A DNA stretch of 64,000 nucleotides from Micromussa lordhowensis (lineage: Eukaryota > Cnidaria > Anthozoa > Scleractinia > Lobophylliidae), in the NCBI GenBank assembly GCA_964020085.1, contig OZ026607.1:19827606-19891605 (forward strand). The letters run 5' to 3'. Made by a program: the position numbers and the translations under genes. A model generated the notes under the pieces. The model had not been told where the DNA came from. It saw only the letters and a program-made list of their open reading frames with translations, and did no database searches. Position 1 is the first letter of the stretch; every line of letters starts with the position of its first letter. Shown piece after piece: positions 11,201 to 24,743 of this stretch.

Positions 11201-14200
11201 TACATGTACTATGATATTATTTAGATAGCATGATTAGTTGACGCGGGTTGGCCTCATGGTTAGTGCTCCTGTCTGGGTCAGCAGCAGTCTGGGTTTGAGC
11301 CCTGGCAGGGGACGTTGTGTTGTGTTCTTGGGCAAGACACTTTGCTCTCACAGTGCCTCTCTCCACCCAGGTGTATAAATGGGTACTGGCAAATTTAATG
11401 CTGGGGGTAGCCCTGCGATGAACTAGAATCCCATCCAAGGGGGAGTAGAAATACTCCTAGTTAGTTCATGCTACTGAAACCAGAAATGAGCACTGGCCTG
11501 TTGAGCAACTTGGCTCATATGCAGACTTTACCTTTTAATTTGAACAGACAGTAAATTCCATGATACTCATGATCAGCAGTGTCAAGAATGTCATTTCCAG
11601 TGTTTCATCAGGCTGCAAGTATTCTTTTTAAAAGGGGTAATTAATTGGTGTTTTTTTGTGTGTGTGTGTTTTTTTTACGTCAAGGAAGTACACTCGAAAG
11701 GCCCCCTTGCGATGTTGAGATTGTCATACATGTAACAGAATTAAGTCTCTTACATACCTGTTATTCAATATTTTCCTACCAGGCTTTCATCAAGCGCTTG
11801 CAGTACGACTCGTTATCAGGTACTTTCAAGGATTTCACTGGAAAGACAGACTTTGATTTCCAACAACTACAACCAAGTCAAGATGCAGAAGCTGATGCAA
11901 AACAAAGAGAAAAGGCCATTGCTTGGGTGAAAAGAGAGAGACTGCCCTTGTTTTTAAAGTAAGGCTAATAATATATTAATCAAAAGAATTTGTCCATATT
12001 CTCAGTGCAGCTAATAACCATTCCTTCACTTGTAAAGGCTGGTTAAATTAGTTCTTGCTTTACTGGCAGTCATGGCCGGTGTGCAAGATTTTAAGTTTGG
12101 TCAAGGCTATGAAAATTTCCATTTTTATTTGCCGTTATCTTCTTTTCTACTAGATATACATGTAAGCATTGCTCTAACATTGTTTACGGTTTTTTTGTTC
12201 AAGAGGATTATCGAATTCAAAAATCGCGGTGCGTGGGCTAAATCCTTGTTGCTTACCATTATAATTCTAACCTTAATATTGACTTCTGTTATAAGCTGTC
12301 TAAAACCGTTTAAAAATGCCCGCCAATTTCCATTCAGTGAAATAGCTTTCTGCAAGTTAAACTGGCTACAGTTTTGGCTAATAAAATCTTATTTCTACAA
12401 GAAGTCAGACTGCTTGAGCGAGAGTTTACATTGCGAAACTTCTGTTGTGTGAACTCGTTGACAGTAAGTCACAATCAATTGTATCTCGGTGAATTTCAGC
12501 TTAATTTAGTGTTGCGTTTAAATTATTTACCCAGATACGGGTTTAACAAGGTAATCAGCTTAATTCTACCGTTTAAAATGAAAGATAATTGCCTCACCTT
12601 TAGGATAAAACTCAGAAATCTAAGCAAGCCGTTCTTTGCGTCCTGAGTTGAAGACGTCGGTGCCATTTTTGGCGGGAAAGTTGGCAACACCGTATGCCAC
12701 ACTGTTTATTACTATTTTTCTTCAAATTTCCTTGATTCACGTTGATTCCTTGCTCAAACACAATGCTCTTGAATGGAAATTCTATAAATATATATCGTTT
12801 GAAAAGGAAGTTTTATGTTCGTGGCGCGGAATTCTATGCGAGGAACGTGAGTGCTTCATCGTCAAGTTTTGGCAGGAAACTAAAATAGAGACAGCTGCCC
12901 GCGTTTTCGTTATTTTTATTTTATTTTTGACTATAGCCACTGTAAAACTGAAGAATTTATTTCTTGTAGCATTGCATTTGCTTGTTCAATGTTGGGTTTA
13001 GCCTTCTAAAAAACGTTTGTTTTTTAAAAAATTCTCCTTAACTGTTTTATTTCAATTTTTTTTCTTAGAACCCGTCTGTACCTCGAATACAAACTCTGTC
13101 GTCTTCTTTTACGCACGCTTGACAATCGAACTGCTCGAGTCAGCAGTCGAGGTCTTCGAGGCTACAGCCGTGCCACGAGCTATACAGTGTTCAGTCCTGT
13201 TGGGAACGGAGCGCGTCCCTCCAGTCGTACTTCAAACCAGTCATGGCCAGGAATTTTAACGCGGCATTTTGGGAGAAGGCCATTGGGTAGTGCGACTAGC
13301 TTGCCTGCTATGATGAATTTAGGCCTGGGACAGAAAGTCGAAGGAAGCCACGAGGACAAGGAACAGGAAGTGAAGATAGAAGGTGAGGGATAGACCGTAG
13401 ACGGATCATTTGTTTATTAACTTTAATTGAGGAAAGGGGAGCTAATGTAAAAAGTGTCAACTTGTGAAAAATCACAAACGTTTCGGATAAAGCCCTTCTT
13501 CATTGACAATACACTTGCTCTGATAGAGCATAGCATTTTCCCAAGAATCATGATCGAAGATCTAGAAATTTTCTGGAAAAGAGATCTCAAAAAAAATTAC
13601 TTGGAAACCATACATAATGTGCCATGATGCTCAGAATTTTCTGGATGGTCCTCGTCACTCTAAGGTTCTGCAAAAACAAACGAGGTGACACAAATAATTT
13701 AGTGATTGTCTTGAGCTTTATTAAATTCCACTCGTGGAAACTTATTTTCATATAAATCACGCAAGAAAGGCTTGCGTTACACCTTGTCCAAATTTGGTAA
13801 CTGAGTCACAAAAGTATGCTAAATCACGTGATTTCTGGGAAAAAAGACCCACATTTTGGAGTCCCAAGGCGGCCGTTGTGGAGAGGTTTGAATGTATTTG
13901 AGTTTTAAACTCCTGTCTGCTACTTGCAAGGTTCTCAACTCAGGAGAGTCAGAGCTTTAGCATGGTCTTTCTGGCAAATGATCGCTCGGAGTCCGTCTTA
14001 CCACAAACCCCTACTGAAAGTGAAATTCAGACGGTTATTAAGACACAATTGTACCACAGTTACAATCGAAAAAAGCCTCAAAGGCCCATGCATTTAATAG
14101 TCCATTTTTGTCTCCCTGAAGGAAACGTGATCACTGAAGAAACAAACACTGGTGAGGGCGTGACTCGCGCAATTGACGGAACTGACACAGACGCAAGCCA

Positions 14201-17200
14201 AAGGCGCAAGTCAAGAGCTAAAAGTGTCACGCTCAAAGATGAAGCCCTGATCCGCAGTAATTCAGGTTTTTTGTATCTCTGTAATATGCCCCGTACCGTA
14301 CCCGATCACTGTGTAATGAACCAATTGGAAAGCAGGGCCTTCACGCCACTAACAGGCGAACCAAGGCACTTTCCTTTAAGGCAAAAGTTTCGAATTTACA
14401 ATTTATCTTTTACTTATTACATATAATGGTATTTCAGATTTCTGTTATAAATTAAACAAAGTTTCTTTTTCTGATATTGCCCTGGTAAGAATTTTTATCT
14501 GGCTGCGACCCTGAAAAAGCTTGAAATGCAATATTTCTTTTAAGGGAACCTCTCCAAAATATTTGTGGAATTAACGCAGGATTCATTTTCGATGTTTTTT
14601 ATTTTTATTTTTTTTTTCTTCTCTGCAAAGATCCGGGACTGCACGAGAATGTAGAAACCAAACCGGAAGAGACAGAGGAACCGGAAGCGGAAGATGACTT
14701 ATCAGATGTCCCGGATAATGAGCTTGGTGCTGTGGTAGCGTTTGATGAGGATGAACTTGATGAAGCTCAGACCGAGGCTGATGTCAAAAACATCACAACT
14801 AAACATCAAATCACAATCGAGGAACTAAAGAGAGAAGTCCTGGGCTCGGTAAAAAAATAACGTTTCCTTAATTATAAAGCCCTGGCCAAACGGCGCAAGT
14901 TGAAAACTTAGGCCCACTTCCGTTTGTCCAGGTCTTGCGTGCTCTTGCGTTGACTTGGGCTCACTTTGGTCGAAATCAAATTTGCATGCAAGTCGGCGCA
15001 AATCTTTCACTGTTTGGCCACGCAACCCAAGTCAACGCAAGTTGAGTGACGTCCGCTTGTTGTTATAGCAACCAATGAACCGATGAAATGCAGGATATTG
15101 GCCGCGCGGGACTGAGCCCGTATTTTATATATTTTTTTGCGACGTACTTGTACTTGCAAGGAAACTTGGCCACCAACGCCAGTCTGTGCGTAATTTCAGC
15201 TTGCGGTTACTTGCGTTTGGCCAGGAATTAAGACTTCATAAGGCCGGATCAACTGCAGATCAATGCCTATTTCTCCCTCCCCCAGGGGGGATTCAAGGCT
15301 TATTTTTTGGCTTTTGGTTTTTACAAAGAAGGGAGACGGTTCGTGACGTATTAGATTATTTCCTAGTCCCAAGTGTCGTGTTTTAATTATCTTCATAGTT
15401 GCTTGTCGAGGTGGAATTGTTTTACTCTTTTGTCATCTTTTTCGTTTAAATTTTTTTTTTTGAATTCGGTATTGTGCGATAACGGTTATGGCTGCCATTA
15501 CAAACTGCGCGCATACTGAAGGTGGGGTAGAAGGGAAGTTAACAAAACAAAACTTAATGGAAGGGGAGGGCGTTCAATAAAGAAGAGAACTGAATAAAAT
15601 AAATTAAGACAGCTAAAATCTTGGCCTTAATTGTAGTAAGTACTGCGGCTTATGTATCGTTTTTTCCTTTACATGGTGAAACTCTTTTCTGCTGTTACTT
15701 ATTTTCTTAGCTGCAAGGTATGGAACTCTTCAAGACGTTTTTAGAGGACACTTCGGGTAAACATTTATTTCATTTCTGGCTGGACGCTGAGCGCTACAAA
15801 GAAAGCTTGGAGTGTGAACCAGACGACACGCTTCGAGAACAAATGACGAGACTGTTCAGGTTAGTATTACTGCGGAGTCAATGCGTGAATGTTAAATTTT
15901 GACGGCGTTTTCAATCTAATGTGGGAAATAAGTCAGGGACCCACACTGTCGCTGTTTTCTCTTCCAGTTACTTTTATTCTCAGTCCGCGTGCACAACAAA
16001 GTCCGGCTCAATCTCGATCTCTCACTGGCAACACACTCACAAAAAACTACAGTTCATTGTTGTCTCATGTTATAGCACACCTTAATTGAACGTAAGCTGA
16101 TTGGCTAAGGATATTTTAGACGAAAGGATAAACAGCTTATTCATACAGAGCAGACATGACGCGACGCTCGATTTCCGGTGAGATTTCACAATCGTTTACA
16201 GCACTAATCACACTGTTTCCGACACTCGTTCCTTCCTGTGTAATCTCGACAAAATGAGTGACTCTCGAGAGTTCGTTACGGGCTCGATTTTGATTGGCTT
16301 TAAAAACAGTGGAAAGGAGCGGAAGTGGAACACCAGCGAATCATTTGAGCCATGTGTTTGTCAGGTAGGGCATGCGCAATTCAACCGGAAGTCCGATAAG
16401 TTTGGACTTTAAGCACAACTTTCCATGGTCGCCATTCTCGACCGCTGGTCAACGGGAACGAAGACTTTGAGTACGTAATTTCCAGCTTTGTATAGTAAAC
16501 TATCCAACACTGCGTCCATTGTCGTACCGCAATAAGATTGGGGATAAATTTGGCGACGCGACAACGGTCACAGTGTGGGAAAAAGAAAAGTAAGGGTGGG
16601 AGGGAGGGAAAGATAACTAGTCTAGCATTAGTTCCCAGGGCTTGCCCGTAAGCACCTCGTCGCCCCGTACCCGCACGATCCCTCCCCGTGCTGCAGTTGA
16701 GCCAAAGTGATAATTTATTCACATGTGTTGGTTTTATATGCGTCACTTTAATGTATGCAGTGTGAATAGTAAACTATCCAACACTGCGTCCATTGTCGTA
16801 CCGCAATAAGATTGGGGATAAATTTGGCTCCTGTTACTTAATGTCACTAAGTCTGTTTCTGTCTACCCGGTCAACGATGGGCTCCTCCCCAATACTAAAC
16901 AGCCACCTAAGGAGACCAACGTTGGGCCGTCAAAAGAGAGGCATCCCTCTTCCTGAACCAAATCATAACTCCCCAAAACTAAACCCCGATCCAATTCCCT
17001 AACTCTGGGAGGTAGATTTTCATCGTACCTCACAGGCACTCTTCCGCGTAGGTTCTTTTCCCCTGATTGGTTGCAGGGAAGGCACACACAAAACGTTTTA
17101 GCTCATTAATGTCCTGCCAGGAGGCAGATGGCTCGGAGCCAACACTCGAGGCGAGCCTTGCCGAGGCCCCTGCTGGATTTAAGACTTTCGCTAGTTGCAT

Positions 17201-20200
17201 GTAGTACAACGCTGTGTGGCGCCTTGACCATCCCACGTGATCCATGATTTCAGCCAGGTCCGCACCGGTAAGGGCCAGGGTAATTGCACAGCCTGACCGG
17301 AAACCGTGGAGCGTCTCACCGTTATCCGCACTCATTTCTTTAAGATAGCTCTTTAACCGTGATTCGGCTGCGGAGGAGGAAAAGGGGGCGTCTTTTATAC
17401 CCAAATCTGGTGTAACTGGGCGGAAAAGGTAGCCACACGTTAAATCTACCCTCATATCACGAGTCACTTCCATGTAGCACTCAATGCCTCGAATAGGGCA
17501 GATTTCCGCTTGCGCATTTCTTCTAACCCCAAACACATTTTCATCCCCATCCCTCAACGTCTTCCCCCAAATGTGGTTAAAGAGAAGCCCGTCATCATTG
17601 GGGAAACGAAGGATTTCAGGAACTTTAATCTGTCCCAAATCCCCTGGCCGATCTCCACTAAAGAAGGCCAGCTTAAAATATGCTTGGTCGCGAGCTATGA
17701 TGAATCTGTCAATCGCCTTGTTAGACCCTTGCAGTTTTCTTTCTAAGTGCAAACATAATTGTGTCAATTTGTCAACAAAGAACGGCGCAGCCTGTTTCGG
17801 TGTTATACGGGCCTGCAGTTGTTCTGCGGTTACCAGCCTCAGGAAATCTTTGACGGATTTGTCAGACGCCGGGTTACCAAGGCCTAGGCGCTTGTCCCAC
17901 TCGCCATCTCGTCCAATAGAGTGAAGAATGGCCCGTAACTTACCGATATAAGAGTCAATCGTTTTGTAAGATAAACGTATTGCGCATCCACACGAAAATC
18001 GTCCCTTTTTGCCGATATGGTCGCAACCATTGCGGTGAATCTGCGTTTTGCCATCCTTATCCTTAAAAATAAGGAAACGACAAACATCACGCGGGGTCAC
18101 AGTGGCCAAAGTGACATGTCCCGGAAGTGAGGCCAGAAAGCTTTCAAACTCTTTTTGTAACGAGTCTTTCTGTTAAGCATAGCTAGTAGCACGGTCAAAG
18201 TCCATTAGCTGCCGTAAACGTTGATCAATGCACTTCAAATCGACATTAACTTTTTTGACATTCGCTTTTGTCAAGACTTGCCGATTATAGCCACACCTTT
18301 GACAGAATCTAAAATCCTGGTCATTTGCATGGGAACAAGTCGGGCATCTGACGGATAGCGTAAACAACTTAGCAACAACAGGAAGTTCCTAAGGGGAAAG
18401 AAAGGCGAGACGTTTGTAGTCTATGAAAGGAACGTTTTATTCCTACATGTTATAGTTATTACATTGGATCAATTGAAGCTAAAGAAGAAAAAGAAAAAAA
18501 AAAACAGCTTATGACTTTAACGAGGGATCCCCCCACATGTCGGGGCTTCCCCAGTCCAGTTAAATATTTACAAGCAATTCTAAAGCAATGTCACTGCTAT
18601 GAGTTCTACTCAAAAGCTATCTGAAAAGCCCACAGTTCCCCTGGGATCTTGACTTCATTGTTCCAACCTTCCTTCGTAGGGATTAACAAAGCATGCGAAT
18701 CACCTAGATCTGCCATCTTTTGCGTTTTTCTGGAGATACATTGTAAAAACGGCCACCAATACTTCCTTGGGTATGTATCCAAAGCCACAAGCGTGCATGG
18801 CTGTCGGTGAGACTGGAGAAAACGCAAGACTGGGCCGACTAAGACATTTGGCGGGAAAACATATGGACGCTGCATAACAGAAGAGAACTTCATCAAATCT
18901 TGTGCAAACAGATTCACCCCAATCGAGCATGGCGAGGGCCACGGCGTAAAATGGGGAAGATGATTCCCTTGTTTGTCAGTCATAGCATTTGAATCTAGGG
19001 CCATCAAATCACAGGAGTGGCCATTCAGACCGCCAAAGACCCGTTGTACCTCACTCCAGGTCTCCGGTGTTAGTGTGTAGTCCAAAGAAGATAGCCTGCG
19101 AGAAGGGGGATCCGCCGGGTTTTCCCGTGACGGGACGTACAACATGCGTAATAATAGATTCAGGTCCACCGTGGTAAAAAATAATGCCTTGATAGCCTCG
19201 TTCAAACCATGACTTTTGCCTCCTTGATTAGTCCACGCATGCATGACTGCCTGGTTGTCAATCATGACATCGACGCGACAATTTGTGACAAGATGTTTAA
19301 ATGCTTGTAAGACCTTATCCACTGCCATGGCTTCCCTTGTCGCGATATCCAGCATCATCTCATCCTTTGACCAATAATCAGATGCCTCCTGCTTCACAGG
19401 CGTAGAGATGACCCCACCCCATCCGGTTTGAGAGGCATCCGTTGCTATGTTAATCTGAAGATGTTTCTCTTCGCGCCAAGGTAGAGGGTCATCCCACCCT
19501 TCTAGAAATAACCAATGGGCGATCTCATCGCGCAGTGCACCCCGGATCGCAATTGGTTTCATTGTGCGCATACCCCTTGAGATTGCTGCCGACATCTCTC
19601 TAGTAAACAGACGCGCTGCTGGAACAACCAGGGAAAAGGAGACGCACTTGCCGACCAAACGTTGAAGTGTCTTGACCGAAACATAACTCGAGCCTAATGT
19701 CTCTCGGATCAGCTCTAGGAACTTGCGCTTTTTGTCCGGGATCAGGTGGAAAACTTCCCTACTGGAGTCCGCGAGAAAGCCAAGATAAGGGACCATCTTT
19801 TGGGGGGTTAAGATTGACTTCGTTAGGCCCAGAAAATATCCCAAACGTACCAAATAGAACGCCACAAGAAATACTGCTGATTTGGCCGCCGCCAAATTAC
19901 GCTCATCTGCAGAGTGTAGGGTACCATATTCCCCTTTGTTAAGTGGCACCTGGAGTTGACCATTATGCCTATCATCAATATATAGGAGACATGGGATCCC
20001 CAACGAGCGCAGAAAATTAGACGCCATAAGGCCCGTCGAATGATACACATAAGGGGAGATCTTCCAGCCAAACGGTAGGGAGTTATATGTAAAGTACCAA
20101 CCACCCCACTGGATTCCGAAATATGTACGACTTTCTTCCGACAGCAAAAGGTGGTCGTATCCAGATTTGTCGTCAAGGACGGTCTGATAAGAGTCCTTGA

Positions 20201-23200
20201 AAACATACCGAGGCAAATCTGTCACCCTATCCAGGGTGAAAGGCTTCTCTAGCATCCACAAGTTTAGGTACCGCGCATCATGACACAATCTCGGCTTTGA
20301 TGGCTCAACCGTCAACGGTAGTACAATTTGGGGCGGGGTTACTTGGCCAACCTTACCCACCAAAGAGATCGCACCAGTTCTTAGACGACTTAAAAGTGTC
20401 GTCCTGACAAACTCCCCAAACTGTTTACAAGATACATTATTTTTAAACAATCTGTGGGGTGGCCGGTCGGAATCGTAATGTTCCCCCTTGAACGTTCCCT
20501 TAAAGTGTTTGAAATATGGGAATATCGACACCTTATTCCCAATCCAAGACAAGACCTCCTCCTGGTGTGATGAAGGAGCAAGTTTCGCGATTTCTGTCCA
20601 CTGGGTTATGCGTTTGTGAAGTTCCCCCGCCACAAAAGTATCAGGATCCCGAAATAGCAACTCTTCGACATGCCCGATAATTTCTCCATTCTCAACCAGT
20701 CGAGTTTTCTGCATCAGGTGGTCATTTTCTGTCCCCTCACTGCTGACCGATACGGGGTTCCCCCTTACGTCTATCCACTGTATCGCACCTGCGCGATCAC
20801 CAAAGTTGTTGATAAAGTTATCAAAGTTGTCATGTTTTTCCCATGACCAGAATGTTGCCTAAGGGGAAAAAAGGATTTTTTTTCTTAAAGAACCCCGTAG
20901 AAGCCAGCAGAGAGAGGACAGTCTTGACCCAGTATGACCGGGAGGGTTTGAGATACCCCGTTTTCAAAACTCTCAACTCTCTGTGACTACAGTACAGGTA
21001 ACAACAACAATGTGCGAGAACAGAAGGGAAACAAATAAATGTTACAGGCAGGTGTTACTGATCCCTCCACCTACCCTTGTAAAGGCGATACTAACCGAAT
21101 ACCACTTAAGAATCGCATTAAATCGAGAAAAAAAAAAAAAAGAAGAAACCGGACAAGTTTCAAATGTTTATTGCGCTCATTGAACTTGTTATTAACATGA
21201 TTATCACTGTTATTACAACTTGTTTTCCTTTCATGCGCTTCAGTGGTTTAGTACACCTATCAGAACTTGTTATCTTTAACACGACCTCGGGTTGCTGAGG
21301 GCCTCTGCTGTGCACCCCTCCTTGCATAACACCTTGCCATAATGTGGCCATACTTTCCACAAAAATAACATTGGACGGGAGCGCCACTTCTCCAGCCACG
21401 ACCTCTATATGGGGCATCACCACGTTCACGGTAAGAAGATTCAGACGACGGGCTTCTCCCAGTCATCGCTTTCTCCACCTTCGCAACCGCCTCGTACACT
21501 TTCGTATGGTCTTTGTCCCCGAGGAGGCGCAGAACCAAAGCGCGAAAATGTTCCTTTGGGAGGTCTACCTTTGCCCTGGCTGTCTGATACACAAGGCGGT
21601 AGAAATCGCGTTTCTCATCCTGATTATCCCTGGAGGTATTCTGAAGGGTCTCCAGAATATCAATCGCCTCGTACTTGTTAAACTCTGAAAGCGGTCGTGC
21701 CGCATAATCGAGCATCTTCCTTATCACAGAGGCCACAGAGAGTTTCGTCAACTCCTCAAGAGACTTTTGTAAATGACCAAACTTTTCCTTTAGAGTCTAG
21801 GAGAGCAAATAAGGGAAGAGTCAGATTATACGAACATCAACTCACGAAGTTTCTTTTGTTTTAGCGAACTCTCGCCCCATTGTATTACAGAAAAAAAAAA
21901 AAAACACAGATTTTCATTGCATTATCGAAAAACTTCCACTGCATTGCCGAAAGACTCGAATTTCCCTTTTCCATTTTCAATTTTTATTTATTTATTTATT
22001 TTATTTTCCAATTTTATTTTTATTTATGTATTGTATGGGGAACACCCCCCTCCGTCCTAAGGCGAGCTCTCGCCCATTTCTTTCCCTCTTTATTTTCATG
22101 GAGAATTCTCATACATTTCTTTCTCCTTTTTTTTTTAATTTTCAAAGTGAGTTCTCACCTCATCACTTTCCTTTTCTTTTCTCATGGCGAACTCTCGCCC
22201 CATCATTTTGTTCTATTTCTCATAGCGAACTCTCGCCCCATCACTTTTTCCTATTTCTCATGGCGAACTCTCGCCCCATCACTTTCCCTATTTCTCATGG
22301 CGAACTCTCGCCCCATCACTTTGTTCTATTTCTCATAGCGAACTCTCGCCCCATCACTTTCCTCTTTCTCATGGCGAACTCTCGCCCCATCACTTTCCTT
22401 ATTTCTCATGGCGAACTCTCGCCCCATCACTTCCCTTTTCTATTTTCATGGCGAACTCACACCCCATCACTTTCTATTTCTCATGGAGAACTCTCGCCCC
22501 ATTGCTCTTTCTTTTTTTTTTTTTCCTTTTTTTTTTTTTTTTTTTTTTTTTTGGTGAACTCTCACCCCATAGCTCATTCGCGTTATCCTGAGTTACAACA
22601 TTTCACCTCTATACAATAAAGACACGCACATAAGTGAACAGTAAGTTCCCGCCCCATCTGAGTGTTGCATATAAATTCTCGACAACAATTGAGAGAAAAA
22701 TACAATCCGCGAAAGCCGCTAATGAAGCATTCACTCCATTACAAATAACTCCAATATCCCGGTGTGTTGAATACAATACTAAGAAACCAGAGAAGACAAA
22801 AACAAAGGAAAAAGAAAAAAAAAAAGAAACCCGCCAAGGTCCAAATTTAATAGACTAGAGCTGTTCACAACTAACTAACCGGCAAACGCGGACAAACTGA
22901 GCGGGGAAAAAACCCGAAAAATAACGAAAAAACCCCATACAGCACGAAATACATGTAAACGAAACGCATTTACCTCAAGCTCTCCTTGAGTTGGTTCCAC
23001 GTGCACAGCTTCTTGTGGAGCCACTGGAACTTGCGCCGGTGGAATTTGTTGGGCTGGAACTTGCGCCGGCGGAATCTGTTGGGCTGGAACTTGCGCCGGC
23101 GGAATTTGTTGGGCTGGAACTTGCGCCGGTGGAAACTGTTGGGCTTGAGCAGGTAAGATAGCCTGGCCCACAACAAGTTGAGCGCCCTGGTTTTCAGCCG

Positions 23201-24706
23201 GTTGAGGAGGTTGAACTGGCGCCGGCAAAACTTCTACGTCTCCACGAGGCACTTGACCATCTTGGGCCGCTTGTTCCGCGCCCGCTTGCAATGCATCCAC
23301 TTGTATAGGTCTCAGACGACCACGAACCGGGCCGGGGTATTGTACATTCGCCATCCAAGTAAAGTAATAACACGAGGCAAGGAAATTCCAACTATTCGAG
23401 CGACACGAACTGGAGCACAACCGAACCGCGCTGCAGTTGAGCCAAAGTGATAATTTATTCACATGTGTTGGTTTTATATGCGTCACTTTAATGTATGCAG
23501 TGTGAATAGTACCATAAAGTAACAACCCTCGTTATTTTCGAATATATCTAGCACACTTTTTGAAGAGTCACAACTTACGGGGCGCGCTGCCTCCGAATTA
23601 CGTAATTATGTAGCATATGTGAGCGGATCCATCTTAAGAATGGCTTTTGATAGTTTAATCTCAAAGCGGATGAATAACGTAAATACAATAAGAGGATTTG
23701 TTTTTCAACAGGGAAATTCAGGACAAATACAAGAACTCCCTGACAGTTGATGCAAAGGTGAAACTCTGATCAGTTTTAAATTTGTTGATTTTGATCTGGC
23801 GTTTTATTTTCAATAAGTTTTTGGAGCTTATTTAACCTACATGTATTATGCGGAGCCTTATATTTTCTGTGAATATTTTTGATGCAAGTCTTCTTTATTT
23901 TAATTAGTAAATGTAGCTTACTGAATTAATTTTTTTTTATTCAAGGAACAAATCGAGAGGGCACTATATCATGGGGGCCTGACACAGGACCTCTTTGCAA
24001 GAACCCAATACGATATGCTTCGGAGATTACGCTCCTACTGGATCCCAAGGTTTCTTGTTCATGTGGAAAGAAACAATGACTTTGGGTAAGGAAGTTAAAA
24101 CGAGATTTAATTATATGTGGTTATTGACTGAGTGAGAGGACTGGACGGGAAAATATTTGGCTCGAGGTCAAGACGTTAGGAGGTTGCTCGGTCGATAAAA
24201 CTGATAGCCCTTCGATTTATTTGTCACAGTGCTAGTAGTCAACTTTGCCTACTTTATCGCTATTTCTTTTTTCACTTAGAGACCAGTACATGGGTTTTAA
24301 TGAACTGAATCGCCCGTCGTCAGGCTTGAGTTTCTTTCCCACACTCTCGTTTGCTCATTCATTGCCGCCGCTGGGGGAGTGGTGTCGAGAAGTTGTTCGG
24401 TCACGCCAGTGGGACCGTGACATCATGGTGAAGGAGAATAGGAACAAGTCGGCGCGGAGAAGACTAAGTCGAATACCTGAAGTGTGAGTATTAACGGTGA
24501 CCAAATTGAATGTTCTCTCTACTCCATCATGGCAATTTTAAATGTTACGAGGATGAAGTTTAGCAAAATTTACAGACAATTATAGAAAGAGCAATTATTC
24601 TAGGATAAAAAGGATTGGTGAAGAACAGTGGTCAACAAGGCAGCACCAGACGTTTTTATAACAGTATGTGCCACTGTGCCTGCGATATCTTAGGAATAAA
24701 GGGGCA

Positions 24707-24743
<37 letters not shown>

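Larger units (their letters stand above)
16494..23510 (-). mobile_element. Ngaro-type (DIRS order) tyrosine-recombinase retrotransposon
   Basis: A 7.0 kb element, antisense in RGS22 intron 6. It has no LTRs. It carries split direct repeats in the order B1 (16494-16554), A1 (16690-16770) overlapping B2 (16768-16828), ORFs, A2 (23430-23510), which is the PAT/Ngaro layout. A copies (81 bp) are identical to each other, as are B copies (61 bp). The shared core is AGT and there is no target duplication, as expected for recombinase-mediated integration. In element sense the order is P/Q-rich leader, Gag zinc knuckle, RT/RNase H, tyrosine recombinase. No DIRS-type methyltransferase domain is seen between RT/RH and YR, which favours Ngaro over DIRS1. 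Confidence 0.88.

Noticed and set aside
12072..13001. Two or three open frames (126, 90 and 121 codons) with hydrophobic segments in RGS22 intron 3
   Set aside because: They overlap in different frames, are very AT-rich and show no domain or family motif; the hydrophobicity follows from T-rich codons. Chance ORFs are more likely.
21880..22570. Regularly spaced repeats that could suggest a CRISPR array
   Set aside because: The units are tandem and degenerate with low-complexity T/C-rich spacers, in a eukaryotic retroelement intron. This is a minisatellite.
22026..22619. A 197-codon plus-strand frame with repeated ANSRPIT-type motifs
   Set aside because: It is the translation of the ~37 bp minisatellite plus poly-T tracts in the Ngaro-type element and runs opposite to the element's genes.
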